This document shows, piece by piece, positions 26,375 to 35,255 of a stretch of DNA of 64,000 bases; position 1 is the first letter of the stretch; every line of letters begins with the position of its first letter. The translations under genes and the position numbers were made by a program. Location of the stretch: positions 184,605 to 248,604 of the forward strand of contig NZ_CAMFIA010000006.1 in NCBI RefSeq assembly GCF_945952405.1, in the 5' to 3' direction. Under the pieces are notes generated by a model. That model was not told where the DNA came from and searched no databases. It worked only from the letters and a program-made list of their open reading frames with translations. Source of the DNA: an uncultured Stenotrophomonas sp. Its GTDB lineage: Bacteria > Pseudomonadota > Gammaproteobacteria > Xanthomonadales > Xanthomonadaceae.

Positions 26375-27148
26375 ATGAAACGCCTGCAGGACAAAGTCGC
26401 GATCATCACCGGCGCCGGCAGCGGCACCGGCATGGGCGCGGTCATCGCCCGGGTCTTCGCCAGCGAAGGCGCCATCGTCGTCGCCACCGGCACCCCCGAT
26501 CGCAAGCAGAACCTTGACGCCCTCGTGCAGGACCTTGCTGCGCAGGGCCAACGCGCCACGTCGGCCTTCCTTGACGTGACCCGGCCCGAGCAATGGGCCG
26601 AGGTCGCCGCGCGCACGGTCGAACGCCATGGCCGCATCGATATCCTGGTCAACAACGCCGGTACGCCCGGCCCGCGCGACGGCCGCTGGGACAACGCCAC
26701 CGCCGAAGACTTCAGCCACGTCATCGACGTCAACCTGACCAGCCAGTTCCATGGCATCAAGGCAGTCACGCCGCAGATGGAGCGGCAGCACAGCGGCGCA
26801 ATCATCAATATCTCGTCCGCCGCGGGCATCATCGTCTTCCCCGACGTACCCCCCGGCTACAGCGCCTCCAAGGGCGGCAGCCGGCACCTGACCAAGGCCG
26901 CCGCCGTCGATTTCGCCCGCCGTGGCATCCGCGTCAATGGCATCTACCCCGGGCTGATCGACACGCCGATGGCGACCCATTTCACCGAAGACCCACAGCT
27001 GCTGGAACGCCTGCTCAAGGGCATTCCGATCGGCCGCGTCGGCACTTCGGAGGAAATCGCCAAGGCCGCGCTGTTCCTGGCCAGTGACGATGCCTCCTAT
27101 GTCATCGGTGCCGAGCTGGTGGTGGACGGTGGACTGACCATCATCTGA
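26375..27148 (+). CDS. Short-chain dehydrogenase/reductase
   Basis: ATG at 26375 has AGGAA upstream and begins MKRLQDKVAIITGAGSGTG. The 257 residues carry NNAG, ISSAAG, YSASK and a GAELVVDGG ending, all standard for classical SDRs. It closely resembles the SDR at 9894 in its opening and its ending. The next SDR starts 34 bp downstream, so the two form a small operon probably under the divergent AraC gene. Confidence 0.87.
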   Translation: MKRLQDKVAIITGAGSGTGMGAVIARVFASEGAIVVATGTPDRKQNLDALVQDLAAQGQRATSAFLDVTRPEQWAEVAARTVERHGRIDILVNNAGTPGPRDGRWDNATAEDFSHVIDVNLTSQFHGIKAVTPQMERQHSGAIINISSAAGIIVFPDVPPGYSASKGGSRHLTKAAAVDFARRGIRVNGIYPGLIDTPMATHFTEDPQLLERLLKGIPIGRVGTSEEIAKAALFLASDDASYVIGAELVVDGGLTII

Positions 27149-27182
27149 TCGCGTGCCATTCCACATCCCGCAGGAATCTCCA

Positions 27183-28052
27183 ATGACGACACAAAAATCA
27201 CGCGTCTGGTTCATCACCGGCGCCTCCTCCGGCCTGGGCAAGGCCCTCTCTGAAGCAGTCATCGCCCACGGTGACTGCGCCATCCTCACCGCGCGGCGGC
27301 TGGACCGCCTGCGCGCGATCGCCGCAGGCCACGAAGACCGTGTGCTGCCGTTGGCGCTGGACGTGAATGATGCCGATGGCCGCAGCCGTGCCGTGGCCGA
27401 AGCCATCGAACGCTTCGGGCGCATCGACGTGCTGGCCAATGTGGCCGGCCGCGGCGTGGTCGGTGCCTGCGAGGAGTTCAGCCTGCAACAGCTGCGCGAG
27501 CAGATGGAGCTGAACTTCTTTGCCGCTGCCGAAATGAGCCGGGCGGTCCTGCCGCAGATGCGGCGCCAGGGCGCCGGCCATATTCTCACGGTCAGCAGCA
27601 TCGCCGGGCTCGTGGCAATGAACGCGGCCGGCCCCTACTGTGCGGCCAAGTTCGCCATCGAAGGCTGGAGCGAAGCGCTGGCGATTGAAGCAAAGCCGCT
27701 CGGCATCCGGGTAACCCTGGTGGAGCCGGGCGCGTTCCGTACCGAGTTCGCCGGCGATGTCAACATGCGCCCCGCACACCGCATCGACGCCTACCGGCCG
27801 GTCGTGGAGCCGTTCGAAACCTACCTGGAGTCGTCCTCCGGGCAGCAGATGGGCGACCCGGCAAAGGCCGCGCAGCGCATGCTGGACGTTGTCGCCAGCA
27901 ATGATCCGCCGGTGCGGCTGATGCTGGGTGCGGATGCCTATTCGATCTGGGAGGCGACCCTGGCCAACCGCCAGGCGGATCTGGCGAAGTGGCGTGCGCG
28001 TGGTATCGATACCGCCTTCGATGGCGCTGCCACGGTGCAGATCCAGCTGTAA
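27183..28052 (+). CDS. Short-chain dehydrogenase/reductase (oxidoreductase of the YusZ/DltE type)
   Basis: ATG at 27183 follows CAGGAA. The 289 residues show TGASSGLG near 13, a shortened NVAG in place of NNAG, VSSIAG and YCAAK, then VEPGAFRTEF. The C-terminal extension after residue 200 and the VEPGAFRT pattern are typical of a common SDR group of unknown substrate. It is the second gene of the pair with 26375-27148, followed by a stem-loop at 28061. Confidence 0.86.
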   Translation: MTTQKSRVWFITGASSGLGKALSEAVIAHGDCAILTARRLDRLRAIAAGHEDRVLPLALDVNDADGRSRAVAEAIERFGRIDVLANVAGRGVVGACEEFSLQQLREQMELNFFAAAEMSRAVLPQMRRQGAGHILTVSSIAGLVAMNAAGPYCAAKFAIEGWSEALAIEAKPLGIRVTLVEPGAFRTEFAGDVNMRPAHRIDAYRPVVEPFETYLESSSGQQMGDPAKAAQRMLDVVASNDPPVRLMLGADAYSIWEATLANRQADLAKWRARGIDTAFDGAATVQIQL

Positions 28053-28060
28053 CGCAGACA

Positions 28061-28087
28061 CCCGCCGGCCTGCAATGGGCCGGCGGG
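28061..28087. terminator. Stem-loop between convergent SDR and hydrolase genes
   Basis: CCCGCCGGCC, seven bases and GGCCGGCGGG form a perfect 10-bp stem in the 65-bp gap between convergent genes. It lacks a clear T-run but is well placed as a bidirectional terminator. Confidence 0.55.
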
Positions 28088-28117
28088 GTAGGCTCGATTC
28101 TGGATGTCGCCGGGCGA

Positions 28118-29056
28118 TCAAGCGCCGAGGTGCTTCTGGTAGAACGGAATCAGCTGCTGCAGGGCCTGCCCGGTCGCCTCGGGCTGGTCATACAGTTCGT
28201 AGTGACTGGCGCCTGCGACGATCTGGATGCTCTTCTGCGCCGAACGCGCCTTGGCGTACAGTTCGAGGCCATCACGATACGAACCGAAGCCCCCAGGTAC
28301 GCCGCCGATGACGATGTGCAGGGGTTGGATCAACAGATGCTCGGTGAACGCAAAGGCGTCCCAGTTCAGCGCACCGCCGGTGCTGGTGAAGCGCAGCTTG
28401 TTCGGCGATCCCGGCTGCTGGCCACGCGGCGTGCAGTAGTACTGCACGGCTTCAACGATGTCGATGTCGTTGATACCCGCCGCTTCGCGCTCAGCCTCGG
28501 AGCCGGGGATGTAACCCACGATCAACGGTTCGGCACCCCGTGCTTCGGCGGTGCGTTGCTTGGCCAGCGCCTGCAGGGTCTTCAACGCAGCGTCCGGTGA
28601 CATGTCACCCTCGCGCATCAGGCGGCCGTAGTTGGCAGCCACCACCGTGCCGACTGCCTTGTAGCGATGGTCGGTGGTGGCCGCGCTCACCGCATAGCCA
28701 CCACCGCCGCAGACGCCCAGCACGCCCACCCGATCTTCATCGATGTAGGGCAGCGTCATCAGGTAATCCATGGCACAACGGAAGTCCTCCACGCGGCTGG
28801 CCGGATCTTCCATGAAGCGGGGCTCGCCACCGCTGGCACCCTGGGTGGAGGCGTCGAAGGCCAGGGTGATGAACCCGGCGGCGGTCAGCGCCTCGCCGTA
28901 GATGGCACCCGAGGTCTGCTCCTTGCAGCTGCTGATCGGGTGCGCGCAGACGATGGCGGCGTACCTTGCGGACGGATCGAAGCCTTCCGGGAAGCGCAGG
29001 GTTGCCGCGACGTCCCAGCTACGGTTCTTGAAACTGACAGTCTGTTGCTTGCTCAT
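28118..29056 (-). CDS. Dienelactone-hydrolase-like alpha/beta hydrolase, second paralog
   Basis: ATG at 29056 begins MSKQQTVSFKNRSWDVAATL; the product is 312 residues. Shared motifs with the 23313 paralog are AHPISSCKEQ, DASTQGASGGEPR, nucleophile elbow GVCGGGGYA with Cys, and GASHYELYDQPEA with the likely catalytic His. It stands alone but carries the same 36-bp promoter motif (29113-29148) as the six-gene operon, so it probably belongs to the same LysR regulon and handles a related ester or lactone. Confidence 0.86.
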   Translation of the reverse strand: MSKQQTVSFKNRSWDVAATLRFPEGFDPSARYAAIVCAHPISSCKEQTSGAIYGEALTAAGFITLAFDASTQGASGGEPRFMEDPASRVEDFRCAMDYLMTLPYIDEDRVGVLGVCGGGGYAVSAATTDHRYKAVGTVVAANYGRLMREGDMSPDAALKTLQALAKQRTAEARGAEPLIVGYIPGSEAEREAAGINDIDIVEAVQYYCTPRGQQPGSPNKLRFTSTGGALNWDAFAFTEHLLIQPLHIVIGGVPGGFGSYRDGLELYAKARSAQKSIQIVAGASHYELYDQPEATGQALQQLIPFYQKHLGA

Positions 29057-29112
29057 TTGTTGTCTCCATGGGATGGAACCGACAGGCACAGCGTAGGCCG
29101 GCCGGATTGCAT

Positions 29113-29148
29113 TGATAATCCCGGGAAAACACATTGCACTTATCTGCA
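29113..29148. promoter_or_regulatory. Candidate LysR operator, copy 2
   Basis: TGATAATCC at 29113-29121 and ACTTAT at 29138-29143 keep the exact spacing of the copy at 24296. It lies 57 bp upstream of the second hydrolase start, against 69 bp for the first. No LysR gene adjoins this copy, which argues for action from the regulator at 24342. Confidence 0.6.
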
Positions 29149-29315
29149 CAGCCACCTAATCAACCCGATGCGGCACTTTCAACCGCCCTGCACGCGATCT
29201 TTCACGCTGCGCCCCCCATCGCTCCGCAATAGTGGCGCTGCAGTCTACGTCCAGAAGGTGAAGCCCCCTGATCTCCGCGCGCTATTCGCAGTGGCCCCGC
29301 CCAGCGCGCCTCGCC

Positions 29316-31457
29316 GTGCGCCTGTTGCTGATCATGTACGCCGCGTACCTGCTGGCCGGCAACATCTTCCTCAACACACCGCTGTTCGACCAGGTCACCA
29401 ACCGCAAGCCGCACAAGTTCGTGATGACCACCGGGCCGGCGCTCACCCTGCTGCCGGGCCATGTGGTCGCCTGGAACGTTCGCCTGCGCGGCCATGTCAA
29501 CCATACCGTCTACGTCCTGCGCGCCGACCGGGCGAGCGCGCGCCTGGCGGTACTGCCCCTGTTCCGCCGCGAAGTGCGGGTGCCATGGCTGCAGGCAACC
29601 GGGGTCTCAGCCGAGATCAGCCGCGTCGCGGAAGCCGTTCCATCGCCACCGCGTGGCGACCAGGGCTGGACCCTGCGCTTTGACGCCATCCACAGCGACA
29701 GCATCCGCAGCGCACGGCTGGGCAAGCTGCTGATCATCGGCCAGGGCAAGGGAACCGTCGGCTTTCTCAAGCAGCTGCGCGGAGGCCCTTCGCAGCTGTT
29801 CGATTCAACCCTCTCGTTCAGTGCGGCCGATACCAGCTATGACGGTGTGCAGCTGCTGGGCGACATGGATCTGTCCGCACGCTTCAGCTATCCACGTCAC
29901 TACCGGGACCAGGCGCCGGGGCTGGCCAAGCTGAAGCTGCTGCGTGGCCAGCTCGACATTGATGCCCGCAGCCAGGGCCTGCGCATGGATACCGATGCAC
30001 GCACCCCCAGGATCTCCAGTGCCCCCGTTCCCGGCCACCTGCAGGTGGCGGTGCACCTGCTCGATGGCCAGCTGCAACCGGGCGACCATGCGCTCTGGCA
30101 GGTGCCGCTCTACCTGGGTGACGGTGCGCCCGCACGTGGCGTGTTGGCGCTGCAGCTCAACGTCGCCAACGATATGCGCGTGCAGGCGCGGCTGCCGCCC
30201 CGTCCGGGCTCGGCCAGCGGCATCGATGCCGACCTGCATGTCCGTGGCCGTGACATCCCGTTCCAGCAGCCGGCCGAACTGCTGGAACGCAGCTCCGGCC
30301 GCGTGCGTGGGGAGTGGACCTTCACCTCGCTCAACTGGATCCCTGCCCTGTTTGTCCGCAAGCCCTGGCTGCAGCTGGACGGAGGCGGCACGCTGCAGGC
30401 CGATCTGCGCCTGCGCAACGGCGAGTTGATCGAAGGCAGCACGATCGACATCCCCTCGGCCGAGGCAGTGGCCGAAATCGCCGGGGTGCAGCTGGCCGGC
30501 ACCGCCAGCGCGCATGGTGAATTGAAGGCCGGCCACCCCAGCCAGGCCCAGCTGGCGATCCGGCTGCCCCGCTTCACTGCGCGCCCCAGCGACGCCAGCG
30601 ATGTGCGCCTGTTCGACGGCCAGGATCTTGCCGTGGACCTGAGCGGCGATGGTCAGCTGCAGGCGTTGCGCAAAGGGGTGCGTGCCCGGGTCCGCTTCAG
30701 CCAGGCCAGCATTCCGGACCTGGCTGCGTACAACCGCTACCTCGGTACTTCACAGGTGCGGCTGCTGCGGGGCAGCGGCCACCTGAGCGGCGATGCCACC
30801 CTCGACACCGACGGCCGCGTCGGTCACGGCACGGCACGCCTGCAGGGACGCAACGCCAGCGCGAAGGTGGCCGGACTGGACATGGGCGGCGACGTGGAGG
30901 TGAACGCAACGCTGCGCCGAGGCGATTTCAACCAGCGCCACTTCGATCTGTCCGGTAGCACCGTCGAGCTGCGCAACGTACAGGTGGCCGCAACGCAGGG
31001 CTCCCCTGCCTGGAAAGGCCGCGCCACCTTCACGCGTGGCCGGATCGACGCGAAGCCACCCTTCCAGATCGATGCTGTTGCCGACCTTGCCTTGAGTGAC
31101 GCGCGCCCGTTGCTGGCGGTGTTTGCCGAGCGCACCGATTACCCACGCTGGACCTTGTCACTGCTGGATTCCGGACAGGTGGACGCACAGGCCAGGTTGC
31201 GCTGGCGCCCGGGCCGTCTGCTGGTCGATGGCCTGCACGCAGAAAACGATCGCCTCTCGCTCCGCGCCCGCCTGGATCTGCTTGAGCAGCGCAAGCGCGG
31301 CGACCTGTACCTGCGCTGGGGTCTGCTGGGCGCGGCCATCGAGCTTGATGGCGACCAGCGCCAGTGGCACCTGGCCAAGGCCCGCGAGTGGTTCGATCAG
31401 CGGCCGTCGCTGCTGCCCACGACCGGGACCGATGGCAGCGCCGGCTCTTCAGACTGA
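29316..31457 (+). CDS. AsmA-like membrane-anchored protein of unknown function
   Basis: The frame opens with GTG at 29316 (MRLLLIMYAAYLLAGN), giving one N-terminal membrane helix and about 690 periplasmic residues. No ribosome site is obvious for GTG, and the open frame continues 16 codons upstream with Arg-rich sequence, so the true start may be earlier, at a rare CTG near 29268. The remainder alternates short beta strands with repeated features such as LRGQLDIDARSQG, LQGRNASAKVAG and LDLLEQRKRGDLYLRWG. This resembles AsmA/TamB-like proteins involved in lipid transport or envelope integrity. It is next to TspO and the phytochrome genes; a shared role is possible but not shown. Confidence 0.7.
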   Translation: MRLLLIMYAAYLLAGNIFLNTPLFDQVTNRKPHKFVMTTGPALTLLPGHVVAWNVRLRGHVNHTVYVLRADRASARLAVLPLFRREVRVPWLQATGVSAEISRVAEAVPSPPRGDQGWTLRFDAIHSDSIRSARLGKLLIIGQGKGTVGFLKQLRGGPSQLFDSTLSFSAADTSYDGVQLLGDMDLSARFSYPRHYRDQAPGLAKLKLLRGQLDIDARSQGLRMDTDARTPRISSAPVPGHLQVAVHLLDGQLQPGDHALWQVPLYLGDGAPARGVLALQLNVANDMRVQARLPPRPGSASGIDADLHVRGRDIPFQQPAELLERSSGRVRGEWTFTSLNWIPALFVRKPWLQLDGGGTLQADLRLRNGELIEGSTIDIPSAEAVAEIAGVQLAGTASAHGELKAGHPSQAQLAIRLPRFTARPSDASDVRLFDGQDLAVDLSGDGQLQALRKGVRARVRFSQASIPDLAAYNRYLGTSQVRLLRGSGHLSGDATLDTDGRVGHGTARLQGRNASAKVAGLDMGGDVEVNATLRRGDFNQRHFDLSGSTVELRNVQVAATQGSPAWKGRATFTRGRIDAKPPFQIDAVADLALSDARPLLAVFAERTDYPRWTLSLLDSGQVDAQARLRWRPGRLLVDGLHAENDRLSLRARLDLLEQRKRGDLYLRWGLLGAAIELDGDQRQWHLAKAREWFDQRPSLLPTTGTDGSAGSSD

Positions 31458-31489
31458 TCCAGGCGCCATTGCATCCATTTGCCGCGCCC

Positions 31490-31513
31490 ATACGTATGCG
31501 ACTGCATACGTAT
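31490..31513. promoter_or_regulatory. Perfect 10-bp inverted repeat upstream of tspO
   Basis: ATACGTATGC, the four bases GACT, and GCATACGTAT form a perfect dyad ending 15 bp before the tspO ATG, overlapping the position where a promoter or leader would lie. It is AT-rich compared with its surroundings. It may be an operator for a repressor, or an mRNA hairpin just ahead of the ribosome site. Confidence 0.6.
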
Positions 31514-31528
31514 CAGGGAGTTGCTCGA

Positions 31529-32014
31529 ATGAAGCGAGGCACATCGGCGCTGGGACTTCTGGGATGGATCGCGGTCACCTTCGCCGCAGGCGCATTGGGC
31601 GCCTGGGCCTCCACCTCGGCCGCCCGCTTCTACAGCACGCTGGCGCTGCCCGGCTGGGCACCGCCGGCCAGTGTGTTTGGCCCGGTGTGGTCCCTGCTCT
31701 ACGCCATGATGGCCATTGCGGCCTGGTGGGTGTGGCGTGAGCGCGGCTGGCGTGCAGCACAACCGGCATTGCTGCTCTATCTGCTGCAGCTGGCCGCCAA
31801 TGCACTGTGGAGCTGGCTGTTCTTCGGCTGGAAGCTGGGCGGACCCGCCTTCGCCGATATCCTTGTGCTGATCGTGCTGGTCGGCGCCACCCTCACTGCC
31901 TTCGCGCGCATCCACCGCGGTGCGGCAATGATGCTGGTGCCCTATTTCGCCTGGATTTCATTCGCCGCCGCGCTCAACTACGCGGTCTGGCGCGCCAATC
32001 CCGGTCTGCTGTGA
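31529..32014 (+). CDS. tspO: TspO/MBR family tryptophan-rich sensory protein
   Basis: This 161-residue protein has five predicted membrane helices and the TspO signature: TLALPGWAPPASVFGPVWSL, WWVWRERGW, ALWSWLFFGWKLGGPAFADI and a C-terminal AALNYAVWRANPG. TspO proteins bind tetrapyrroles such as protoporphyrin and heme; in Rhodobacter sphaeroides TspO modulates photosynthetic gene expression with oxygen. GGGAG upstream of ATG at 31529 supports the start. A perfect inverted repeat immediately upstream suggests tight control. Its position beside a bacteriophytochrome and a ChrR-type system fits light or porphyrin stress. Confidence 0.92.
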   Translation: MKRGTSALGLLGWIAVTFAAGALGAWASTSAARFYSTLALPGWAPPASVFGPVWSLLYAMMAIAAWWVWRERGWRAAQPALLLYLLQLAANALWSWLFFGWKLGGPAFADILVLIVLVGATLTAFARIHRGAAMMLVPYFAWISFAAALNYAVWRANPGLL

Positions 32015-32030
32015 CCACGGCGCAAGCCGA

Positions 32031-32327
32031 TCACGCCTGGGCCGCGGCGGCATGCGGGCGCCACGCCCGCAGCAGGGCGGGCTTGAAGGCCTGTTGCCCG
32101 CAGCCGCCCGGACATCTCACCACCCGGACCGCGCAATGGCTGACCAGGCCCTGCCCTTCCTGCGCCTTGAACACCGTTTCGCAGGACAAGCAGCGCGCCA
32201 CCAGCGAATACAGGTGGAGAAGACGCCCGCTGGACGGATCCTGCAGCGCGTCCACATCCAGCAGTTCGAACTGGCAGCTGTCGGCAAGCATACGGAAAGG
32301 CGCTGGAGGCAGGGTCTGCAGGTTCAC
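32031..32327 (-). CDS. Possible small cysteine-rich (zinc-ribbon-like) protein
   Basis: The frame encodes an open stretch whose C-terminal half has RCLSCETVF, then SHCAVRVVRCPGGCGQQAF: five or more cysteines spaced as in a zinc ribbon. GTG at 32327 or ATG at 32291 could start it; neither has a clear ribosome site. It is convergent with tspO. The cysteine pattern is the only argument for a real gene. The rest of the 32328-32553 gap has no other ORF I would support and presumably holds the phytochrome promoter. Confidence 0.4.
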   Translation of the reverse strand: MNLQTLPPAPFRMLADSCQFELLDVDALQDPSSGRLLHLYSLVARCLSCETVFKAQEGQGLVSHCAVRVVRCPGGCGQQAFKPALLRAWRPHAAAAQA

Positions 32328-32553
32328 GGGCGTGGTGGTTGATGGGCAGGACGCCACCGTAGGCAAATGGCTGTGGAGCCGGCGTGCAGCGCAGATGTAC
32401 TTTCCGCGAAAGATGAAGAGTTCAGTTTTCAATGAGAGGTTCTTCACATGCACATGGTGGTATCCGAACCGACACTTTTGCTTCACCATCCATGGACACC
32501 GGCTGCCGTGCTGAGCCACTGCAGCCATCCACGAATCATGAGCCCTGCCTTTG

Positions 32554-34791
32554 ATGCCTTCTGCTGAGTCCGCGCACGACGTTGATCTCCACCACTGTGC
32601 GCGCGAACCGATTCACACCCCCGGAGCCATCCAGCCGTACGGCGTGCTTCTGGTCGTTGAACCGCACTCACTGCGCGTACGCGAGCGCGCCATCAGCCAA
32701 CCAGGCCTGCTGCAACAGTTCGGAGAACCCCTCGAGCAGCATGTCAGCGAGGTCCTCGGCGGCGTGCTGACGCCCTTCCAGGCATTGTTCCAGCAGGCCA
32801 CCGTCGGCAGCAGCGCCCATGTCGGCGCCGTGCACCTGGACGGTCTTGGCCGCCATCAACTGTTGCTGCACCGCTCTGCCACCGACCTGCTGATCGAGCT
32901 GGAAGCGCCGGTTCCCGGCCAGCCGGGCTCGCTCGAAGAACTCTACCCGGCGATCCGCGAATTGATGACGGGCATCGAGACCGCCACCAGCGTGGAAGAC
33001 CTGTGCAGGCTGGCTGCCGCCCACATGCGCCAGCTCACCGGCTTCGATCGCACCCTGGTCTACCAGTTCGACGCCGGCTGGAACGGCATCGTCGTCGCCG
33101 AGGATGGTAACGGCCTGCTGCCCTCCTACCTGGACCTGCGCTTCCCCGAATCGGACATTCCGGCCCAGGCCCGCGAGCTGTATCGGCGCAACCGGGTACG
33201 CCTGATCGCAGACAACAACTACACCGCGACCCCGCTGCTGCGCAGCGAGGCGCATCGCAATGCGCCGGCGACCGACCTGAGCCTGGCCGTGCTGCGCAGT
33301 GTCTCGCCGGTGCACCTGCAGTACATGCGCAACATGGGCACAGGTGCATCGATGTCGGTGTCGCTGGTGCATGAGGGGCAGCTCTGGGGCCTGGTGTCCT
33401 GCCACACGGTGCAGCCCCGCCGGCTGCCTTACCACGTGCGAACCGCCTGCGAGTTCATGGGCCAGATCCTGTCGCTGCAGATTGCCCTGAAGGAGCGCGC
33501 CCGCGCCATTGAAGAGCGCGTAGCCCGCCGCTCGCTGCTGGTCAAGCTGCTGGCCCGCATGGCCGGCGACGAAGACTTCATGGCGGCGCTGCACCGCGAC
33601 GAGGCCAGCCTGTTGTCGCTGACCGGTGCGGCTGGCGCCGCCATCGTGCACAAGGGCGACTGCATGCGTGTCGGCCAGTGCCCGGCCGCCAGCGATGTAC
33701 TGGCGCTGGCCGACTGGCTGGCCCAGCAGCAGGCCGGGCAGGAAATCTACTGCAGCGACCACCTGGCCGCCGAGTGGGCACCGGGCGCACGCCTGTGCGA
33801 CCTGGCCAGCGGCCTGCTGGCGGTTTCCATCTCGCAGCTGCACGACAGCTACCTGATGTGGTTCCGCCCCGAAGTGGTGCGCACCGTGCGCTGGGGCGGC
33901 GACCCGCGCAAGACGGCCAGCGCCGGGGTTGCCCTGTCTCCACGCAACTCCTTCGAGGCCTGGAAGGAAACGGTGCAGCAACGCAGCCTGCCCTGGAACG
34001 ATGCCGACCGTGATGCCGCGCATGAAATGCGTACCGCCATCGTCGACATCGTGCTGCGCAAGGCCGAGGAAATGGCCGAGCTGAACGAGCAGCTGCTGCG
34101 CAGCAACAAGGAACTCGAAGCGTTCTCCTACTCGGTCAGCCATGACCTGCGCGCGCCGTTCCGCCACATCGTCGGCTATTCGGAGCTGCTGGCCAGCTCG
34201 GCCGGCGAACGCCTCAACGAGACCGAACGCCGCTTCCTGGATACCATCGTTGAATCGGCCAAATCAGCCGGCACCCTGGTGGACGATCTGCTGAGCTTCT
34301 CGCAGATGGGGCGTTCCACGCTCGGGCGGGTGCGGCTGGACATGGCAGCACTGGCCAAGGACGTCCGCGACAGCCTGGCGCTGGATTACGCAGGTCGTGA
34401 CGTGCAGTGGGAACTGGCGCCGCTGCCCCAGGTCCTGGCCGACCCGACCATGATGCGCCTGGTCTGGCAGAACCTGTTGTCCAATGCGGTCAAGTTCACC
34501 CGCGAACGCGAACACGCGATGATCGAGGTCGGCCATGCGCGCAGCGAGGACGAAGACCACTTCTTCGTGCGCGACAACGGGTGCGGCTTCGACATGCGCT
34601 ATGTCGACAAACTGTTCGGCGTGTTCCAGCGCCTCCACCATGTGGAGGAATTCGAAGGCACAGGCATCGGCCTGGCCAATGTACGCCGCATCGTCAGCCG
34701 CCATGGCGGCAGGACCTGGGCCGAGGGTGAGCCCGGCAAAGGCGCCACGCTGCATTTCACCCTGCCCATTACACCCGGAGAACACCCATGA
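32554..34791 (+). CDS. bphP: Bacteriophytochrome histidine kinase
   Basis: This 745-residue photoreceptor has the complete PAS-GAF-PHY-HisKA-HATPase plan. Cys15 in HHCAREPIHTPGAIQPYG is the biliverdin-attachment cysteine of bacteriophytochromes. The GAF domain (about 135-310) contains FPESDIPAQARELYRRNRVR, and the PHY tongue includes SPRNSF. The phosphorylated His530 lies in SVSHDLRAPFRHIVGYSE. The ATP-binding domain has N640 in LLSNAVKFT, DNGCGF and GTGIGLANV. It senses red/far-red light and phosphorylates a response regulator, very probably the next gene, whose start overlaps by four bases. No heme oxygenase gene for making biliverdin is in the window. Confidence 0.95.
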   Translation: MPSAESAHDVDLHHCAREPIHTPGAIQPYGVLLVVEPHSLRVRERAISQPGLLQQFGEPLEQHVSEVLGGVLTPFQALFQQATVGSSAHVGAVHLDGLGRHQLLLHRSATDLLIELEAPVPGQPGSLEELYPAIRELMTGIETATSVEDLCRLAAAHMRQLTGFDRTLVYQFDAGWNGIVVAEDGNGLLPSYLDLRFPESDIPAQARELYRRNRVRLIADNNYTATPLLRSEAHRNAPATDLSLAVLRSVSPVHLQYMRNMGTGASMSVSLVHEGQLWGLVSCHTVQPRRLPYHVRTACEFMGQILSLQIALKERARAIEERVARRSLLVKLLARMAGDEDFMAALHRDEASLLSLTGAAGAAIVHKGDCMRVGQCPAASDVLALADWLAQQQAGQEIYCSDHLAAEWAPGARLCDLASGLLAVSISQLHDSYLMWFRPEVVRTVRWGGDPRKTASAGVALSPRNSFEAWKETVQQRSLPWNDADRDAAHEMRTAIVDIVLRKAEEMAELNEQLLRSNKELEAFSYSVSHDLRAPFRHIVGYSELLASSAGERLNETERRFLDTIVESAKSAGTLVDDLLSFSQMGRSTLGRVRLDMAALAKDVRDSLALDYAGRDVQWELAPLPQVLADPTMMRLVWQNLLSNAVKFTREREHAMIEVGHARSEDEDHFFVRDNGCGFDMRYVDKLFGVFQRLHHVEEFEGTGIGLANVRRIVSRHGGRTWAEGEPGKGATLHFTLPITPGEHP

Positions 34792-35255
34792 GGGACCTGC
34801 GGCCGATCCTCCTCGTCGAGGACAGCCCCAAGGATGCCGAACTGACAATGGCCGCGCTCTCGCGCTGCCAGTTGCTGAACGATGTCATCCATGTACGCGA
34901 CGGCGCCGAAGCGCTGGACTACCTGCGCTGCGAAGGCAAGTTCGCCGGCGCCCGCCACGGTGGCCCGGTGGTGGTCCTGCTCGACCTGAAGCTGCCCAAG
35001 GTGAACGGCCTGGAGGTGCTGGAGCAGGTACGCGGCGACCCGCACCTGAGCAGCACGCCGGTGGTGATGCTGACCTCCTCCCGTGAAGAACAGGACCTGG
35101 TGCGCAGCTATGAGCTGGGCGTCAATGCGTTCGTGGTCAAGCCGGTCGATTTCAAGGAATTCTTCGATGCCATCCAGGGCCTGGGCATGTTCTGGGGCAT
35201 CACCAACCAGCCACCGCCGCATCGCCCCAACGGATCGGGGCAGCACAATGCATGA
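34788..35255 (+). CDS. Rcp1-type single-domain response regulator
   Basis: This 155-residue protein is essentially one receiver domain: acidic pair in LLVEDSPKD near 11-12, phospho-acceptor Asp66 in VVVLLDLKLPKVNG, conserved Thr in MLTSS and Lys in VVKPVDF. The extended C-terminal arm and the GPVVVLLDLKLPK pattern match Rcp1/phytochrome-associated regulators. Four-base overlap with the phytochrome gene marks it as the cognate partner. It has no output domain, so it must act by phosphotransfer or protein contact, possibly to the hybrid kinase that follows. Confidence 0.93.
   Translation: MRDLRPILLVEDSPKDAELTMAALSRCQLLNDVIHVRDGAEALDYLRCEGKFAGARHGGPVVVLLDLKLPKVNGLEVLEQVRGDPHLSSTPVVMLTSSREEQDLVRSYELGVNAFVVKPVDFKEFFDAIQGLGMFWGITNQPPPHRPNGSGQHNA

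Noticed and set aside
28667-29683. Long plus-strand frame of 338 codons overlapping the second hydrolase and the AsmA-like gene
   Set aside because: It is antisense to the hydrolase and then out of frame with the membrane protein; codon pattern and composition do not look coding.
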